Source of the DNA: Sipunculus nudus
Taxonomy: Eukaryota; Annelida; Sipuncula; Golfingiida; Sipunculidae
Direction: 5' to 3'
DNA: 64,000 nt
NCBI GenBank assembly: GCA_026874595.1
Contig: CM049317.1
Span: forward strand, 61,913,118-61,977,117
The first letter of the stretch is position 1, and every line of letters starts with the position of its first letter. A program made the translations under genes and the position numbers. This document shows, piece by piece, positions 35,697 to 49,983 of this stretch. The notes under the pieces are model-generated. The model was not told the DNA's origin and made no database searches. It saw only the letters and a list, made by a program, of their open reading frames with translations.

Positions 35697-37666
35697 GCCA
35701 GGGGACCCGTCTGTCACCATATGCTTCTTATCAGTGTGTATTTTTAGGAAAATGCTGCATTTCTGTTGTGATTTTGCCGTAAGCAAAGAATAAGCAAAGC
35801 ATCAGCAAAGTGTAAGCAAAGGGATTATGCCTTCATAATTGCTTTTCGGCACCATTTTCTGAAAAAAATAATGTATTTTTGGGCTTTGCGGGGGTCTAAT
35901 AATGTCAGAAATGGTAAAACACTGTAGGTAAATTCTGTTAAAATTAGAAAATGGGTCCCAGGAATCAATAAATGACTTTTTTATAGTAGCAGAATTATAC
36001 ATTTATGGTTTTCATTGAACGATATTGCTCTTACTTTTGATATTAATGTTCACTAACCGGGACTGCTGTGTAGCCAGGGGACCCGTCTGTCACCATATGG
36101 TTCTTATCAGTGTGTATTTATAGGAAAATGCTGCATTTCTGTTGTGATTTTGCCGTAAGCAAAGAATTAGCAAAGCATCAGCAAGGTGTAAGCAAAGGGA
36201 TTATGCCTTCATAATTGCTCTTTGGCACCATTTTCTGAAGAAATAATGTATTTTTGGACTTTGCGGGGGTCTAATAATGTCAGAAATGGTGAAACACTGT
36301 AGGTAAATTGTGTTAAAATTGGAAAATGGGTCAAAGAAATCAATAAATGACTTTTTTAAAAATAGCAGAATTATACATTTCCGGTTTTGATCGAACGATA
36401 TTGCCCTTACTTTTGATATTAATGTTCACTAACCGGGACTGCTGTGTAGCCAGGGGACCCGTCTGTCTCCATATGGGTCATATCAGTGTGTATTTTAGGA
36501 AAATGCTGCATTTCTGTTGTGGTTTTGCCGTAAGCAAAGAATAAGCAAAGCATTAGAAAAGTGTAAGCAAAGGGATTATGCTTTCATGATTGCTTTTTGG
36601 CACAATTTTCTGAAGAAATGATGTATTGTTGGACTTTGCTATGGTCTAATAATGTCAGAAATGGTAAAACACTGTAGGTAAATTGTGTTAAAATTGGAAA
36701 ATGGGTCCCAGGAAACAAATGACTTTTTTATAGTAGCAGAATTATATATTTGTGGTTTGATTGCACGATATTGCCCTTACTTTTGATATTAATGTTCACT
36801 AACCGGGACTGCTGTGTAGCCAGGGGACCCGTCTGTCCCCATATGGGTCATATCAGTGTGTATTTTTAGGAAAATGCTGCATTTCTGTTGTGATTTTGCC
36901 GTAAGCAAAGAATAAGCAAAGCATCAGCAAAGTGTAAGCAAAGGGATTATGCCTTCATAATTGCTTTTTTGCACCATTTTCTGAAGAAATAATGTATTTT
37001 TTTGGCATTGCGGGGGTCTAATAATGTCAGAAATGGTGAAACACTGTAGGTAAATTGTGTTTAAATTGGAAAATGGGTCAAAGAAATCTATAAATGACTT
37101 TTTTAAAAATAGCAGAATTATACATTTCCGGTTTTGATCGAACGATATTCCACTTACTTTTGATATTAATGTTCACTAACCGGGAGTGCTGTGTAGCCAG
37201 GGGACCCGTCTGTTTCCATATGGGTCATATCAGTGCTTATTTTTAGTAAAATGTTTAATTTCTGTTGTGATTTTACTATAAGCAAAGAATAAGCAAAGCA
37301 TAAAAAAAAGTGTAAGCAAAGGGATTATTCCTGCATAGTTGCTTTTTGGCACCATTTTCTGAAGAAATAATGTATTTTTGGACTTTGCGGGGGTCTAATA
37401 ATGTCAGAAATGGTAAAACATTGTAGGTAAATTGAGTTAAAATTAGAAAATGGGTCCAATAAATCAATAAATGACTTTTTTAAAAATTGCAGAATTTGCA
37501 GAAATGGTAAAACACTGTAGATAAATTGTGTTAAAATTGGAAAATGGGTCCAATAAATCAATAAATGACTTTTTTAAAAATTGCAGAATTATACATTTGC
37601 GGTATTGATTGAACGATATTGCCCTTACTTTTGATATTAATGTTCCCTAACCGGGACTGCTGTGTA
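35697..37666. repeat. Domain I HOR unit H, monomers e and f lost
   Basis: Anchors: c 35697, d 36073, g 36449, h 36819, i 37196. The switch from d to the part preceding g lies between 36283 and 36290, one of the sharpest junctions in the window. From about 36.3 kb this unit shares an offset of 6,103 bp with 42.4-45.5 kb, including the AAATGATGTATTG variant. Confidence 0.88.
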
Positions 37667-39356
37667 GCCAGGGGACCCGTCTGTTTTCCTATGGGTCATA
37701 TCAGTGTGTATTTTTAGGAAAATGCTGCATTTCTGTTCTGATTTTGCCGTAAGCAAAAAATAAGCAAAGCATCAACAAATTGTAAGCAAAGTGATTATGC
37801 CTTCATAATTGCTTTTTTTTCACCATTCTCTGAAGAAATAATGTATTTTTGGACTTTGCGGGGGGGCTTATAATGTCAGAAATGGTAAAACATTGTAGGT
37901 AAATTGTGTTAAAATTGGAAAATGGGTCAAAGAAATCAATAAATGACTTTTTTTGAAAATTGCAGAATTATACATTACCGGTTTTGATTGAACAATATTG
38001 CCCTTACTTTTGATATTAATGTTCACTTACCGGGACTGCTGTGTAGCCAGGGGACCCGTCTGTATCCATATGGGTCATATCAGTTTGTATTTTTAGGAAA
38101 ATGCTGCATTTCTGTTGTGATTTTGCCGTAAGCAAAGAATTAGCAAAGCATCAGCAAGGTGTAAGCAAAGGGATTATGCCTTCATAATTGCTTTTTGGCA
38201 CCATTTTCTGAAGAAATCATGTATTTTTGGACTTTGCGCGGGTCTTATAATGTCAGAAATGGTAAAACATTGTAAGTAAATTGTGTTAAAATTGGAAAAT
38301 GGGTCCAAGAAATCAATAAATGACTTTTTTAAAAATAGAAGAATTATACATTATCGGTTTTGATCGAACGATATTGCCCTTACTTTTGATATTAATGTTC
38401 ACTAAACGGGACTGCTTTGTAGCCAGGGGACCCGTCTGTCCCCATATGGGTCGTATTAGTGTGTATTTTTAGGAAAATGCTGCATTTCTGTTGTGATTTT
38501 GCCGTAAGCAAAGAATAAGCAAAGCATCAGCAATGTGTAAGCAAAGGGATTATGCCTTCATAGTTGCTTTTTTTCACCATTTTCTGAAGAAATAATGTAT
38601 TTTTGGACTTTGCGATGGTCTAATTATGTCAGAAATGGTAAAACACTGTAGGTAAATTGTGTTAAAATTGGAAAATGGGTCCAAGAAATCAATAAATGAC
38701 TTTTTTAAAAATAGCAGAATTATACATTTATGGTTTTGATCGAACGATATTGCCCTTACTTTTGATATTAATGTTCACTAACCGGGACTGCTGTGTAGCC
38801 AGGGGACCCGTCTGTCCCCATATGGGTCATATCAGTGTGTATTTTTAGGAAAATGCTGCATTTCTGTTGTGATTTTGCCGTAAGCAAAGAATAAGCAAAG
38901 CATCAGCAAAGTGTTAGCAAAGGGATTATGCCTTCATAATTGCTTTTTGGCACCATTTTCTGAAGAAATAATGTATTTTTGGGCTTTGTGGGGGTCTAAT
39001 AATGTCAGAAATGGTGAAACCCCGTAGATAAATTCTGTTAAAATTAGAAAATGGGTCCCAGGAATCAATTAATGACTTTTTTAAAGTAGCAGAATTATAC
39101 ATTTGTGGTTTTGATTGAACGGTATTGCCCTTACTTTTGATATTAATGTTCACTAACCGGGACTGCTGTGTAGCCAGGGGACCCGTCTGTTTCCATATGG
39201 GTCATATCAGTGCTTATTTTTAGTAAAATGTTTAATTTCTGTTGTGATTTTACTATAAGCAAAGAATAAGCAAAGCATAAAAAAAAGTGTAAGCAAAGGG
39301 ATTATGCCTGCATAGTTGCTTTTTGGCACTATTTTCTGAAGAAATAATGTATTTTT
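37667..39356. repeat. Domain II HOR unit 1 (j,l,m,n,o)
   Basis: Anchors: j 37667, l 38046, m 38422, n 38798, o 39173. Types l to o are not seen in domain I. Markers are GCGGGGGGGCTTATAATG before l, CTAAACGGGACTG for m, GCGATGGTCTAATTATG before n, and GGTGAAACCCCGTAG before o. After o the sequence switches to f-type between 39357 and 39411. Confidence 0.88.
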
Positions 39357-40743
39357 GGACTTTGCGGGGGTCTAATAATGTCAGAAATGGTAAAACATTG
39401 TAGGTAAATTGTGTTAAAATTGGAATATGGGTCAAAGAAATCAATAAATGAATTTTTTAAAAATTGCAGAATTATACATTACCGGTTTTGATTGAACAAT
39501 ATTGCCCTTACTTTTGATATTAATGTTCACTAACCGGGACTGCTGTGTAGCCAGGGGACCCGTCTGTCCCCATATGGGTCATATCAGTGTGTTTTTTAGG
39601 AAAATGCTGCATTTCTGTTGTGATTTTGCCGTAAGGAGAGAATTAGCAAAGCATCAGCAAGGTGTAAGCAAAGGGATTATGCCTTCATAATTGCTCTTTG
39701 GCACCATTTTCTGAAGAAATAATGTATTTTTGGACTTTGCGGGGGTCTAATAATGTCTGAAATGGTGAAACACTGTAGGTAAATTGTGTTAAAATTGGAA
39801 AATGGGTCAAAGAAATCAATAAATGACTTTTTTAAAAATAGCAGAATTATACATTTCCGGTTTTGATCGAACGATATTGCCCTTACTTTTGATATTAATG
39901 TTCACTAACCGGGACTGCTGTGTAGCCAGGGGACCCGTCTGTCTCCATAGGGGTCATATCAGTGTGTATTTTTAGGAAAATGCTGCATTTCTGTTGTGAT
40001 TTTGCCGTAAGCAAAGAATAAGCAAAGCATTAGAAAAGTGTAAGCAAAGGGATTATGCTTTCATGATTGCTTTTTGGCACAATTTTCTGAAGAAATAATG
40101 TATTGTTGGACTTTGCTATGGTCTAATAATGTCAGAAATGGTAAAACACTGTAGGTAAATTGTGTTAAAATTGGAAAATGGGTCCCAGGAAACAAATGAC
40201 TTTTTTATAGTAGCAGAATTATATATTTGTGGTTTGATTGCACGATATTGCCCTTACTTTTGATATTAATGTTCACTAACCGGGACTGCTGTGTAGCCAG
40301 GGGACCCGTCTGTCCCCATATGGGTCATATCAGTGTGTATTTTTAGGAAAATGCTGCATTTCTGTTGTGATTTTGCCGTAAGCAAAGAATAAGCAAAGCA
40401 TCAGCAAAGTGTAAGCAAAGGGATTATGCCTTCATAATTGCTTTTTTGCACCATTTTCTGAAGAAATAATGTATTTTTTTGGCATTGCGGGGGTCTAATA
40501 ATGTCAGAAATGGTGAAACACTGTAGGTAAATTGTGTTTAAATTGGAAAATGGGTCAAAGAAATCTATAAATGACTTTTTTAAAAATAGCAGAATTATAC
40601 ATTTCCGGTTTTGATCGAACGATATTCCACTTACTTTTGATATTAATGTTCACTAACCGGGACTGCTGTGTAGCCAGGGGACCCGTCTGTTTCCATATGG
40701 GTCATATCAGTGCTTATTTTTAGTAAAATGTTTAATTTCTGTT
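39357..40743. repeat. Domain I-type block inside domain II (f,g,h,i)
   Basis: Anchors: f 39550, g 39925, h 40296, i 40673. The g monomer has CTCCATAGGGGTC, a variant also seen in unit G near 34123, which suggests a common source. Type i switches to b-type sequence between 40735 and 40751. Confidence 0.87.
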
Positions 40744-43700
40744 GTGATTTTGCCGTAAGCAAAGAATTAGCAAAGCATCAGCAAAGTGTAAGCAAAGGGA
40801 TTATGCTTTCATAGTTGATTTTTTTCACCATTTTCTGAAGAAATCATGTATTTTTGGACTTTGCGGGGGTCTAATAATGTCAGAAATGGTAAAACACTGT
40901 AGGTAAATTGTGTTAAAATTGGAAAATTGGTCCAATAAATCAATAAATGACTTTTTAAAAATAGCAGAATTATACATTATCGGTTTTGATCGAACGATAT
41001 TGCCCTCACTTTTGATATTAATGTTCACTATGCGGGACTGCTGTGTAGCCAGGGGACCCGTCTGTCACCATATGCTTCTTATCAGTGTGTATTTTTAGGA
41101 AAATGCTGCATTTCTGTTGTGATTTTGCCGTAAGCAAAGAATAAGCAAAGCATCAGCAAAGTGTAAGCAAAGGGATTATGCCTTCATAATTGCTTTTCGG
41201 CACCATTTTCTGAAAAAAATAATGTATTTTTGGGCTTTGCGGGGGTCTAATAATGTCAGAAATGGTAAAACACTGTAGGTAAATTCTGTTAAAATTAGAA
41301 AATGGGTCCCAGGAATCAATAAATGACTTTTTTATAGTAGCAGAATTATACATTTATGGTTTTCATTGAACGATATTGCTCTTACTTTTGATATTAATGT
41401 TCACTAACCGGGACTGCTGTGTAGCCAGGGGACCCGTCTGTCACCATATGGTTCTTATCAGTGTGTATTTATAGGAAAATGCTGCATTTCTGTTGTGATT
41501 TTGCCGTAAGCAAAGAATTAGCAAAGCATCAGCAAGGTGTAAGCAAAGGGATTATGCCTTCATAATTGCTCTTTGGCACCATTTTCTGAAGAAATAATGT
41601 ATTTTTGGACTTTGCGGGGGTCTAATAATGTCAGAAATGGTAAAACACTGTAGGTAAATTGTGGTAAAATTGGAAAATGGGTCCAAGAAATCAAAAAATG
41701 ACTTTTTTAAAAATTGCAGAATTATACATTATCGGTTTTGATCGAACGATATTGCCCTTACTTTTGATATTAATGTTCACTTTCCGGGACTGCTGTGTAG
41801 CCAGGGGACCCGTCTGTCACCATATGGTTCTTATCAGTGTGTATTTTTAGGAAAATGCTGCATTTCTGTTGTGATTTTGCCGTAAGCAAAGAATTAGCAA
41901 AGCATCAGCAAAGTGTAAGCAAAGGGATTATGCCTTCATAGTTGCTTTTTTTCACCATTTTCTGAAGAAATCATGTATTTTCGGACTTTGCGGGGGTCTA
42001 ATAATGTCAGAAATGGTAAAACATTGTAGGTAAATTCTGTTAAAATTGGAATATGGGTCAAAGAAATCAATAAATGAATTTTTTAAAAATTGCAGAATTA
42101 TACATTACCGGTTTTGATTGAACAATATTGCCCTTACTTTTGATATTAATGTTCACTAACCGGGACTGCTGTGTAGCCAGGGGACCCGTCTGTCCCCATA
42201 TGGGTCATATCAGTGTGTTTTTTAGGAAAATGCTGCATTTCTGTTGTGATTTTGCCGTAAGGAGAGAATTAGCAAAGCATCAGCAAGGTGTAAGCAAAGG
42301 GATTATGCCTTCATAATTGCTCTTTGGCACCATTTTCTGAAGAAATAATGTATTTTTGGACTTTGCGGGGGTCTAATAATGTCTGAAATGGTGAAACACT
42401 GTAGGTAAATTGTGTTAAAATTGGAAAATGGGTCAAAGAAATCAATAAATGACTTTTTTAAAAATAGCAGAATTATACATTTCCGGTTTTGATCGAACGA
42501 TATTGCCCTTACTTTTGATATTAATGTTCACTAACCGGAACTGCTGTGTAGCCAGGGGACCCGTCTGTCTCCATATGGGTCATATCAGTGTGTATTTTTA
42601 GGAAAATGCTGCATTTCTGTTGTGATTTTGCCGTAAGCAAAGAATAAGCAAAGCATTAGAAAAGTGTAAGCAAAGGGATTATGCTTTCATGATTGCTTTT
42701 TGGCACAGTTTTCTGAAGAAATGATGTATTGTTGGACTTTGCTATGGTCTAATAATGTCAGAAATGGTAAAACACTGTAGGTAAATTGTGTTAAAATTGG
42801 AAAATGGGTCCCAGGAAACAAATGACTTTTTTATAGTAGCAGAATTATATATTTGTGGTTTGATTGCACGATATTGCCCTTACTTTTGATATTAATGTTC
42901 ACTAACCGGGACTGCTGTGTAGCCAGGGGACCCGTCTGTCCCCATATGGGTCATATCAGTGTGTATTTTTAGGAAAATGCTGCATTTCTGTTGTGATTTT
43001 GCCGTAAGCAAAGAATAAGCAAAGCATCAGCAAAGTGTAAGCAAAGGGATTATGCCTTCATAATTGCTTTTTTGCACCATTTTCTGAAGAAATAATGTAT
43101 TTTTTTGGCATTGCGGGGGTCTAATAATGTCAGAAATGGTGAAACACTGTAGGTAAATTGTGTTTAAATTGGAAAATGGGTCAAAGAAATCTATAAATGA
43201 CTTTTTTAAAAATAGCAGAATTATACATTTCCGGTTTTGATCGAACGATATTCCACTTACTTTTGATATTAATGTTCACTAACCGGGACTGCTGTGTAGC
43301 CAGGGGACCCGTCTGTTTCCATATGGGTCATATCAGTGCTTATTTTTAGTAAAATGTTTAATTTCTGTTGTGATTTTACTATAAGCAAAGAATAAGCAAA
43401 GCATAAAAAAAAGTGTAAGCAAAGGGATTATTCCTGCATAGTTGCTTTTTGGCACCATTTTCTGAAGAAATAATGTATTTTTGGACTTTGCGGGGGTCTA
43501 ATAATGTCAGAAATGGTAAAACATTGTAGGTAAATTGAGTTAAAATTAGAAAATGGGTCCAATAAATCAATAAATGACTTTTTTAAAAATTGCAGAATTT
43601 GCAGAAATGGTAAAACACTGTAGATAAATTGTGTTAAAATTGGAAAATGGGTCCAATAAATCAATAAATGACTTTTTTAAAAATTGCAGAATTATACATT

Positions 43701-43769
43701 TGCGGTATTGATTGAACGATATTGCCCTTACTTTTTATATTATTGTTCCCTAACCGGGACTGCTGTGTA
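40744..43769. repeat. Domain I-type block J inside domain II (c to i)
   Basis: Anchors: c 41048, d 41424, e 41800, f 42176, g 42551, h 42922, i 43299. From about 42.4 kb it matches unit H at an offset of 6,103 bp and leads into the domain II units. Confidence 0.87.
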
Positions 43770-46700
43770 GCCAGGGGACCCGTCTGTTTTCCTATGGGTC
43801 ATATCAGTGTGTATTTTTAGGAAAATGCTGCATTTCTGTTGTGATTTTGCCGTAAGCAAAAAATAAGCAAAGCATCAACAAATTGTAAGCAAAGTGATTA
43901 TGCCTTCATAATTGCTTTTTTTTCACCATTCTCTGAAGAAATAATGTATTTTTGGACTTTGCGGGGGGGCTTATAATGTCAGAAATGGTAAAACATTGTA
44001 GGTAAATTGTGTTAAAATTGGAAAATGGGTCAAAGAAATCAATAAATGACTTTTTTTGAAAATTGCAGAATTATACATTACCGGTTTTGATTGAACAATA
44101 TTGCCCTTACTTTTGATATTAATGTTCACTTACCGGGACTGCTGTGTAGCCAGGGGACCCGTCTGTATCCATATGGGTCATATCAGTTTGTATTTTTAGG
44201 AAAATGCTGCATTTCTGTTGTGATTTTGCCGTAAGCAAAGAATTAGCAAAGCATCAGCAAGGTGTAAGCAAAGGGATTATGCCTTCATAATTGCTTTTTG
44301 GCACCATTTTCTGAAGAAATCATGTATTTTTGGACTTTGCGCGGGTCTTATAATGTCAGAAATGGTAAAACATTGTAAGTAAATTGTGTTAAAATTGGAA
44401 AATGGGTCCAAGAAATCAATAAATGACTTTTTTAAAAATAGAAGAATTATACATTATCGGTTTTGATCGAACGATATTGCCCTTACTTTTGATATTAATG
44501 TTCACTAAACGGGACTGCTTTGTAGCCAGGGGACCCGTCTGTCCCCATATGAGTCGTATTAGTGTGTATTTTTAGGAAAATGCTGCATTTCTGTTGTGAT
44601 TTTGCCGTAAGCAAAGAATAAGCAAAGCATCAGCAATGTGTAAGCAAAGGGATTATGCCTTCATAGTTGCTTTTTTTCACCATTTTCTGAAGAAATAATG
44701 TATTTTTGGACTTTGCGATGGTCTAATTATGTCAGAAATGGTAAAACACTGTAGGTAAATTGTGTTAAAATTGGAAAATGGGTCCAAGAAATCAATAAAT
44801 GACTTTTTTAAAAATAGCAGAATTATACATTTATGGTTTTGATCGAACGATATTGCCCTTACTTTTGATATTAATGTTCACTAACCGGGACTGCTGTGTA
44901 GCCAGGGGACCCGTCTGTCCCCATATGGGTCATATCAGTGTGTATTTTTAGGAAAATGCTGCATTTCTGTTGTGATTTTGCCGTAAGCAAAGAATAAGCA
45001 AAGCATCAGCAAAGTGTTAGCAAAGGGATTATGCCTTCATAATTGCTTTTTGGCACCATTTTCTGAAGAAATAATGTATTTTTGGGCTTTGTGGGGGTCT
45101 AATAATGTCAGAAATGGTGAAACCCCGTAGATAAATTCTGTTAAAATTAGAAAATGGGTCCCAGGAATCAATTAATGACTTTTTTAAAGTAGCAGAATTA
45201 TACATTTGTGGTTTTGATTGAACGGTATTGCCCTTACTTTTGATATTAATGTTCACTAACCGGGACTGCTGTGTAGCCAGGGGACCCGTCTGTTTCCATA
45301 TGGGTCATATCAGTGCTTATTTTTAGTAAAATGTTTAATTTCTGTTGTGATTTTACTATAAGCAAAGAATAAGCAAAGCATAAAAAAAAGTGTAAGCAAA
45401 GGGATTATGCCTGCATAGTTGCTTTTTGGCACTATTTTCTGAAGAAATAATGTATTTTTGGACTTTGCGGGGGTCTAATAATGTCAGAAATGGTAAAACA
45501 TTGTAGGTAAATTGAGTTAAAATTGGAAAATGGGTCCAATAAATCAATAAATGACTTTTTTAAAAATTGCAGAATTTGCAGAAATGGTAAAACACTGTAG
45601 ATAAATTGTGTTAAAATTGGAAAATGGGTCCAATAAATCAATAAATGACTTTTTTAAAAATTGCAGAATTATACATTTGCGGTTTTGATTGAACGATATT
45701 GCCCTTACTTTTGATATTAATGTTCACTAACCGGGACTGCTGTGTAGCCAGGGGACCCGTCTGTTTTCCTATGGGTCATATCAGTGTGTATTTTTAGGAA
45801 AATGCTGCATTTCTGTTGTGATTTTGCCGTAAGCAAAAAATAAGCAAAGCATCAACAAAGTGTAAGCAAAGTGATTATGCCTTCATAATTGCTTTTTTTT
45901 CACCATTCTCTGAAGAAATAATGTATTTTTGGACTTTGCGGGGGGGCTTATAATGTCAAAAATGGTAAAACATTGTAGGTAAATTGTGTTAAAATTGGAA
46001 AATGGGTCAAAGAAATCAATAAATGACTTTTTTTGAAAATTGCAGAATTATACATTACCGGTTTTGATTGAACAATATTGCCCTTACTTTTGATATTAAT
46101 GTTCACTTACCGGGACTGCTGTGTAGCCAGGGGACCCGTCTGTATGCATATGGGTCATATCAGTTTGTATTTTTAGGAAAATGCTGCATTTCTGTTGTGA
46201 TTTTGCCGTAAGCAAAGAATTAGCAAAGCATCAGCAAGGTGTAAGCAAAGGGATTATGCCTTCATAATTGCTTTTTGGCACCATTTTCCGAAGAAATAAT
46301 GTATTTTTGGACTTTGCGCGGGTCTTATAATGTCAGAAATGGTAAAACATTGTAAGTAAATTGTGTTAAAATTGGAAAATGGGTCCAAGAAATCAATAAA
46401 TGACTTTTTTAAAAATAGAAGAATTATACATTATCGGTTTTGATCGAACGATAATGCCCTTACTTTTGATATTAATGTTCACTAAACGGGACTGCTGTGT
46501 AGCCAGGGGACCCGTCTGTCCCCATATGGGTCATATTAGTGTGTATTTTTAGGAAAATGCTGCATTTCTGTTGTGATTTTGCCGTAAGCAAAGAATAAGC
46601 AAAGCATCAGCAATGTGTAAGCAAAGGGATTATGCCTTCATAGTTGCTTTTTTTCACCATTTTCTGAAGAAATAATGTATTTTTGGACTTTGCGGGGGGG

Positions 46701-49700
46701 CTTATAATGTCAGAAATGGTAAAACATTGTAGGTAAATTGTGTTAAAATTGGAAAATGGGTCAAAGAAATCAATAAATGACTTTTTTTGAAAATTGCAGA
46801 ATTATACATTACCGGTTTTGATTGAACAATATTGCCCTTACTTTTGATATTAATGTTCACTTACCGGGACTGCTGTGTAGCCAGGGGACCCGTCTGTATC
46901 CATATGGGTCATATCAGTTTGTATTTTTAGGAAAATGCTGCATTTCTGTTGTGATTTTGCCGTAAGCAAAGAATTAGCAAAGCATCAGCAAGGTGTAAGC
47001 AAAGGGATTATGCCTTCATAATTGCTTTTTGGCACCATTTTCTGAAGAAATCATGTATTTTTGGACTTTGCGCGGGTCTTATAATGTCAGAAATGGTAAA
47101 ACATTGTAAGTAAATTGTGTTAAAATTGGAAAATGGGTCCAAGAAATCAATAAATGACTTTTTTAAAAATAGAAGAATTATACATTATCGGTTTTGATCG
47201 AACGATATTGCCCTTACTTTTGATATTAATGTTCACTAAACGGGACTGCTGTGTAGCCAGGGGACCCGTCTGTCCCCATATGGGTCGTATTAGTGTGTAT
47301 TTTTAGGAAAATGCTGCATTTCTGTTGTGATTTTGCCGTAAGCAAAGAATAAGCAAAGCATCAGCAATGTGTAAGCAAAGGGATTATGCCTTCATAGTTG
47401 CTTTTTTTCACCATTTTCTGAAGAAATAATGTATTTTTGGACTTTGCGATGGTCTAATTATGTCAGAAATGGTAAAACACTGTAGGTAAATTGTGTTAAA
47501 ATTGGAAAATGGGTCCAAGAAATCAATAAATGACTTTTTTAAAAATAGCAGAATTATACATTTATGGTTTTGATCGAACGATATTGCCCTTACTTTTGAT
47601 ATTAATGTTCACTAACCGGGACTGCTGTGTAGCCAGGGGACCCGTCTGTCCCCATATGGGTCATATCAGTGTGTATTTTTAGGAAAATGCTGCATTTCTG
47701 TTGTGATTTTGCCGTAAGCAAAGAATAAGCAAAGCATCAGCAAAGTGTAAGCAAAGGGATTATGCCTTCATAATTGCTTTTTGGCACCATTTTCTGAAGA
47801 AATAATGTATTTTTGGGCTTCGTGGGGGTCTAATAATGTCAGAAATGGTGAAACCCCGTAGATAAATTCTGTTAAAATTAGAAAATGGGTCCCAGGAATC
47901 AATAAATGACTTTTTTAAAGTAGCAGAATTATACATTTGTGGTTTTGATTGAACGGTATTGCCCTTACTTTTGATATTAATGTTCACTAACCGGGACTGC
48001 TGTGTAGCCAGGGGACCCGTCTGTTTCCATATGGGTCATATCAGTGCTTATTTTTAGTAAAATGTTTAATTTCTGTTGTGATTTTACTATAAGCAAAGAA
48101 TAAGCAAAGCATAAAAAAAAGTGTAAGCAAAGGGATTATGCCTGCATAGTTGCTTTTTGGCACCATTTTCTGAAGAAATAATGTATTTTTGGACTTTGCG
48201 GGGGTCTAATAATGTCAGAAATGGTAAAACATTGTAGGTAAATTGAGTTAAAATTGGAAAATGGGTCCAATAAATCAATAAATGACTTTTTTAAAAATTG
48301 CAGAATTTGCAGAAATGGTAAAACACTGTAGATAAATTGTGTTAAAATTGGAAAATGGGTCCAATAAATCAATAAATGACTTTTTTAAAAATTGCAGAAT
48401 TATACATTTGCGGTTTTGATTGAACGATATTGCCCTTACTTTTGATATTAATGTTCACTAACCGGGACTGCTGTGTAGCCAGGGGACCCGTCTGTTTTCC
48501 TATGGGTCATATCAGTGTGTATTTTTAGGAAAATGCTGCATTTCTGTTGTGATTTTGCCGTAAGCAAAAAATAAGCAAAGCATCAACAAAGTGTAAGCAA
48601 AGTGATTATGCCTTCATAATTGCTTTTTTTTCACCATTCTCTGAAGAAATAATGGATTTTTGGACTTTGCGGGGGGGCTTATAATGTCAGAAATGGTAAA
48701 ACATTGTAGGTAAATTGTGTTAAAATTGGAAAATGGGTCAAAGAAATCAATAAATGACTTTTTTTGAAAATTGCAGAATTATACATTACCGGTTTTGATT
48801 GAACAATATTGCCCTTACTTTTGATATTAATGTTCACTTACCGGGACTGCTGTGTAGCCAGGGGACCCGTCTGTATCCATATGGGTCATATCAGTTTGTA
48901 TTTTTAGGAAAATGCTGCATTTCTGTTGTGATTTTGCCGTAAGCAAAGAATTAGCAAAGCATCAGCAAGGTGTAAGCAAAGGGATTATGCCTTCATAATT
49001 GCTTTTTGGCACCATTTTCCGAAGAAATAATGTATTTTTGGACTTTGCGCGGGTCTTATAATGTCAGAAATGGTAAAACATTGTAAGTAAATTGTGTTAA
49101 AATTGGAAAATGGGTCCAAGAAATCAATAAATGACTTTTTTAAAAATAGAAGAATTATACATTATCGGTTTTGATCGAACGATAATGCCCTTACTTTTGA
49201 TATTAATGTTCACTAAACGGGACTGCTGTGTAGCCAGGGAACCCGTCTGTCCCCATATGGGTCATATTAGTGTGTATTTTTAGGAAAATGCTGCATTTCT
49301 GTTGTGATTTTGCCGTAAGCAAAGAATAAGCAAAGCATCAGCAATGTGTAAGCAAAGGGATTATGCCTTCATAGTTGCTTTTTTTCACCATTTTCTGAAG
49401 AAATAATGTATTTTTGGACTTTGCGATGGTCTAATTATGTCAGAAATGGTAAAACACTGTAGGTAAATTGTGTTAAAATTGGAAAATGGGTCCAAGAAAT
49501 CAATAAATGACTTTTTTAAAAATAGCAGAATTATACATTTATGGTTTTGATCGAACGATATTGCCCTTACTTTTGATATTAATGTTCACTAACCGGGACT
49601 GCTGTGTAGCCAGGGGACCCGTCTGTCCCCATATGGGTCATATCAGTGTGTATTTTTAGGAAAATGCTGCATTTCTGTTGTGATTTTGCCGTAAGCAAAG

Positions 49701-49983
49701 AATAAGCAAAGCATCAGCAAAGTGTAAGCAAAGGGATTATGCCTTCATAATTGCTTTTTGGCACCATTTTCTGAAGAAATAATGTATTTTTGGGCTTTGT
49801 GGGGGTCTAATAATGTCAGAAATGGTGAAACCCCGTAGATAAATTCTGTTAAAATTAGAAAATGGGTCCCAGGAATCAATAAATGACTTTTTTAAAGTAG
49901 CAGAATTATACATTTGTGGTTTTGATTGAACGGTATTGCCCTTACTTTTGATATTAATGTTCACTAACTGGGACTGCTGTGTA
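43770..49983. repeat. Domain II HOR units 2-4, period 1,977 bp
   Basis: Unit 2: j 43770, l 44149, m 44525, n 44901, o 45276. Unit 3: j 45747, l 46126, m 46502, l 46880, m 47256, n 47632, o 48007. Unit 4: j 48478, l 48857, m 49233, n 49609. The basic period is 1,977 bp. Unit 3 is 2,731 bp because an l-m pair is duplicated, with the m-to-l switch between 46663 and 46694. Confidence 0.9.
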
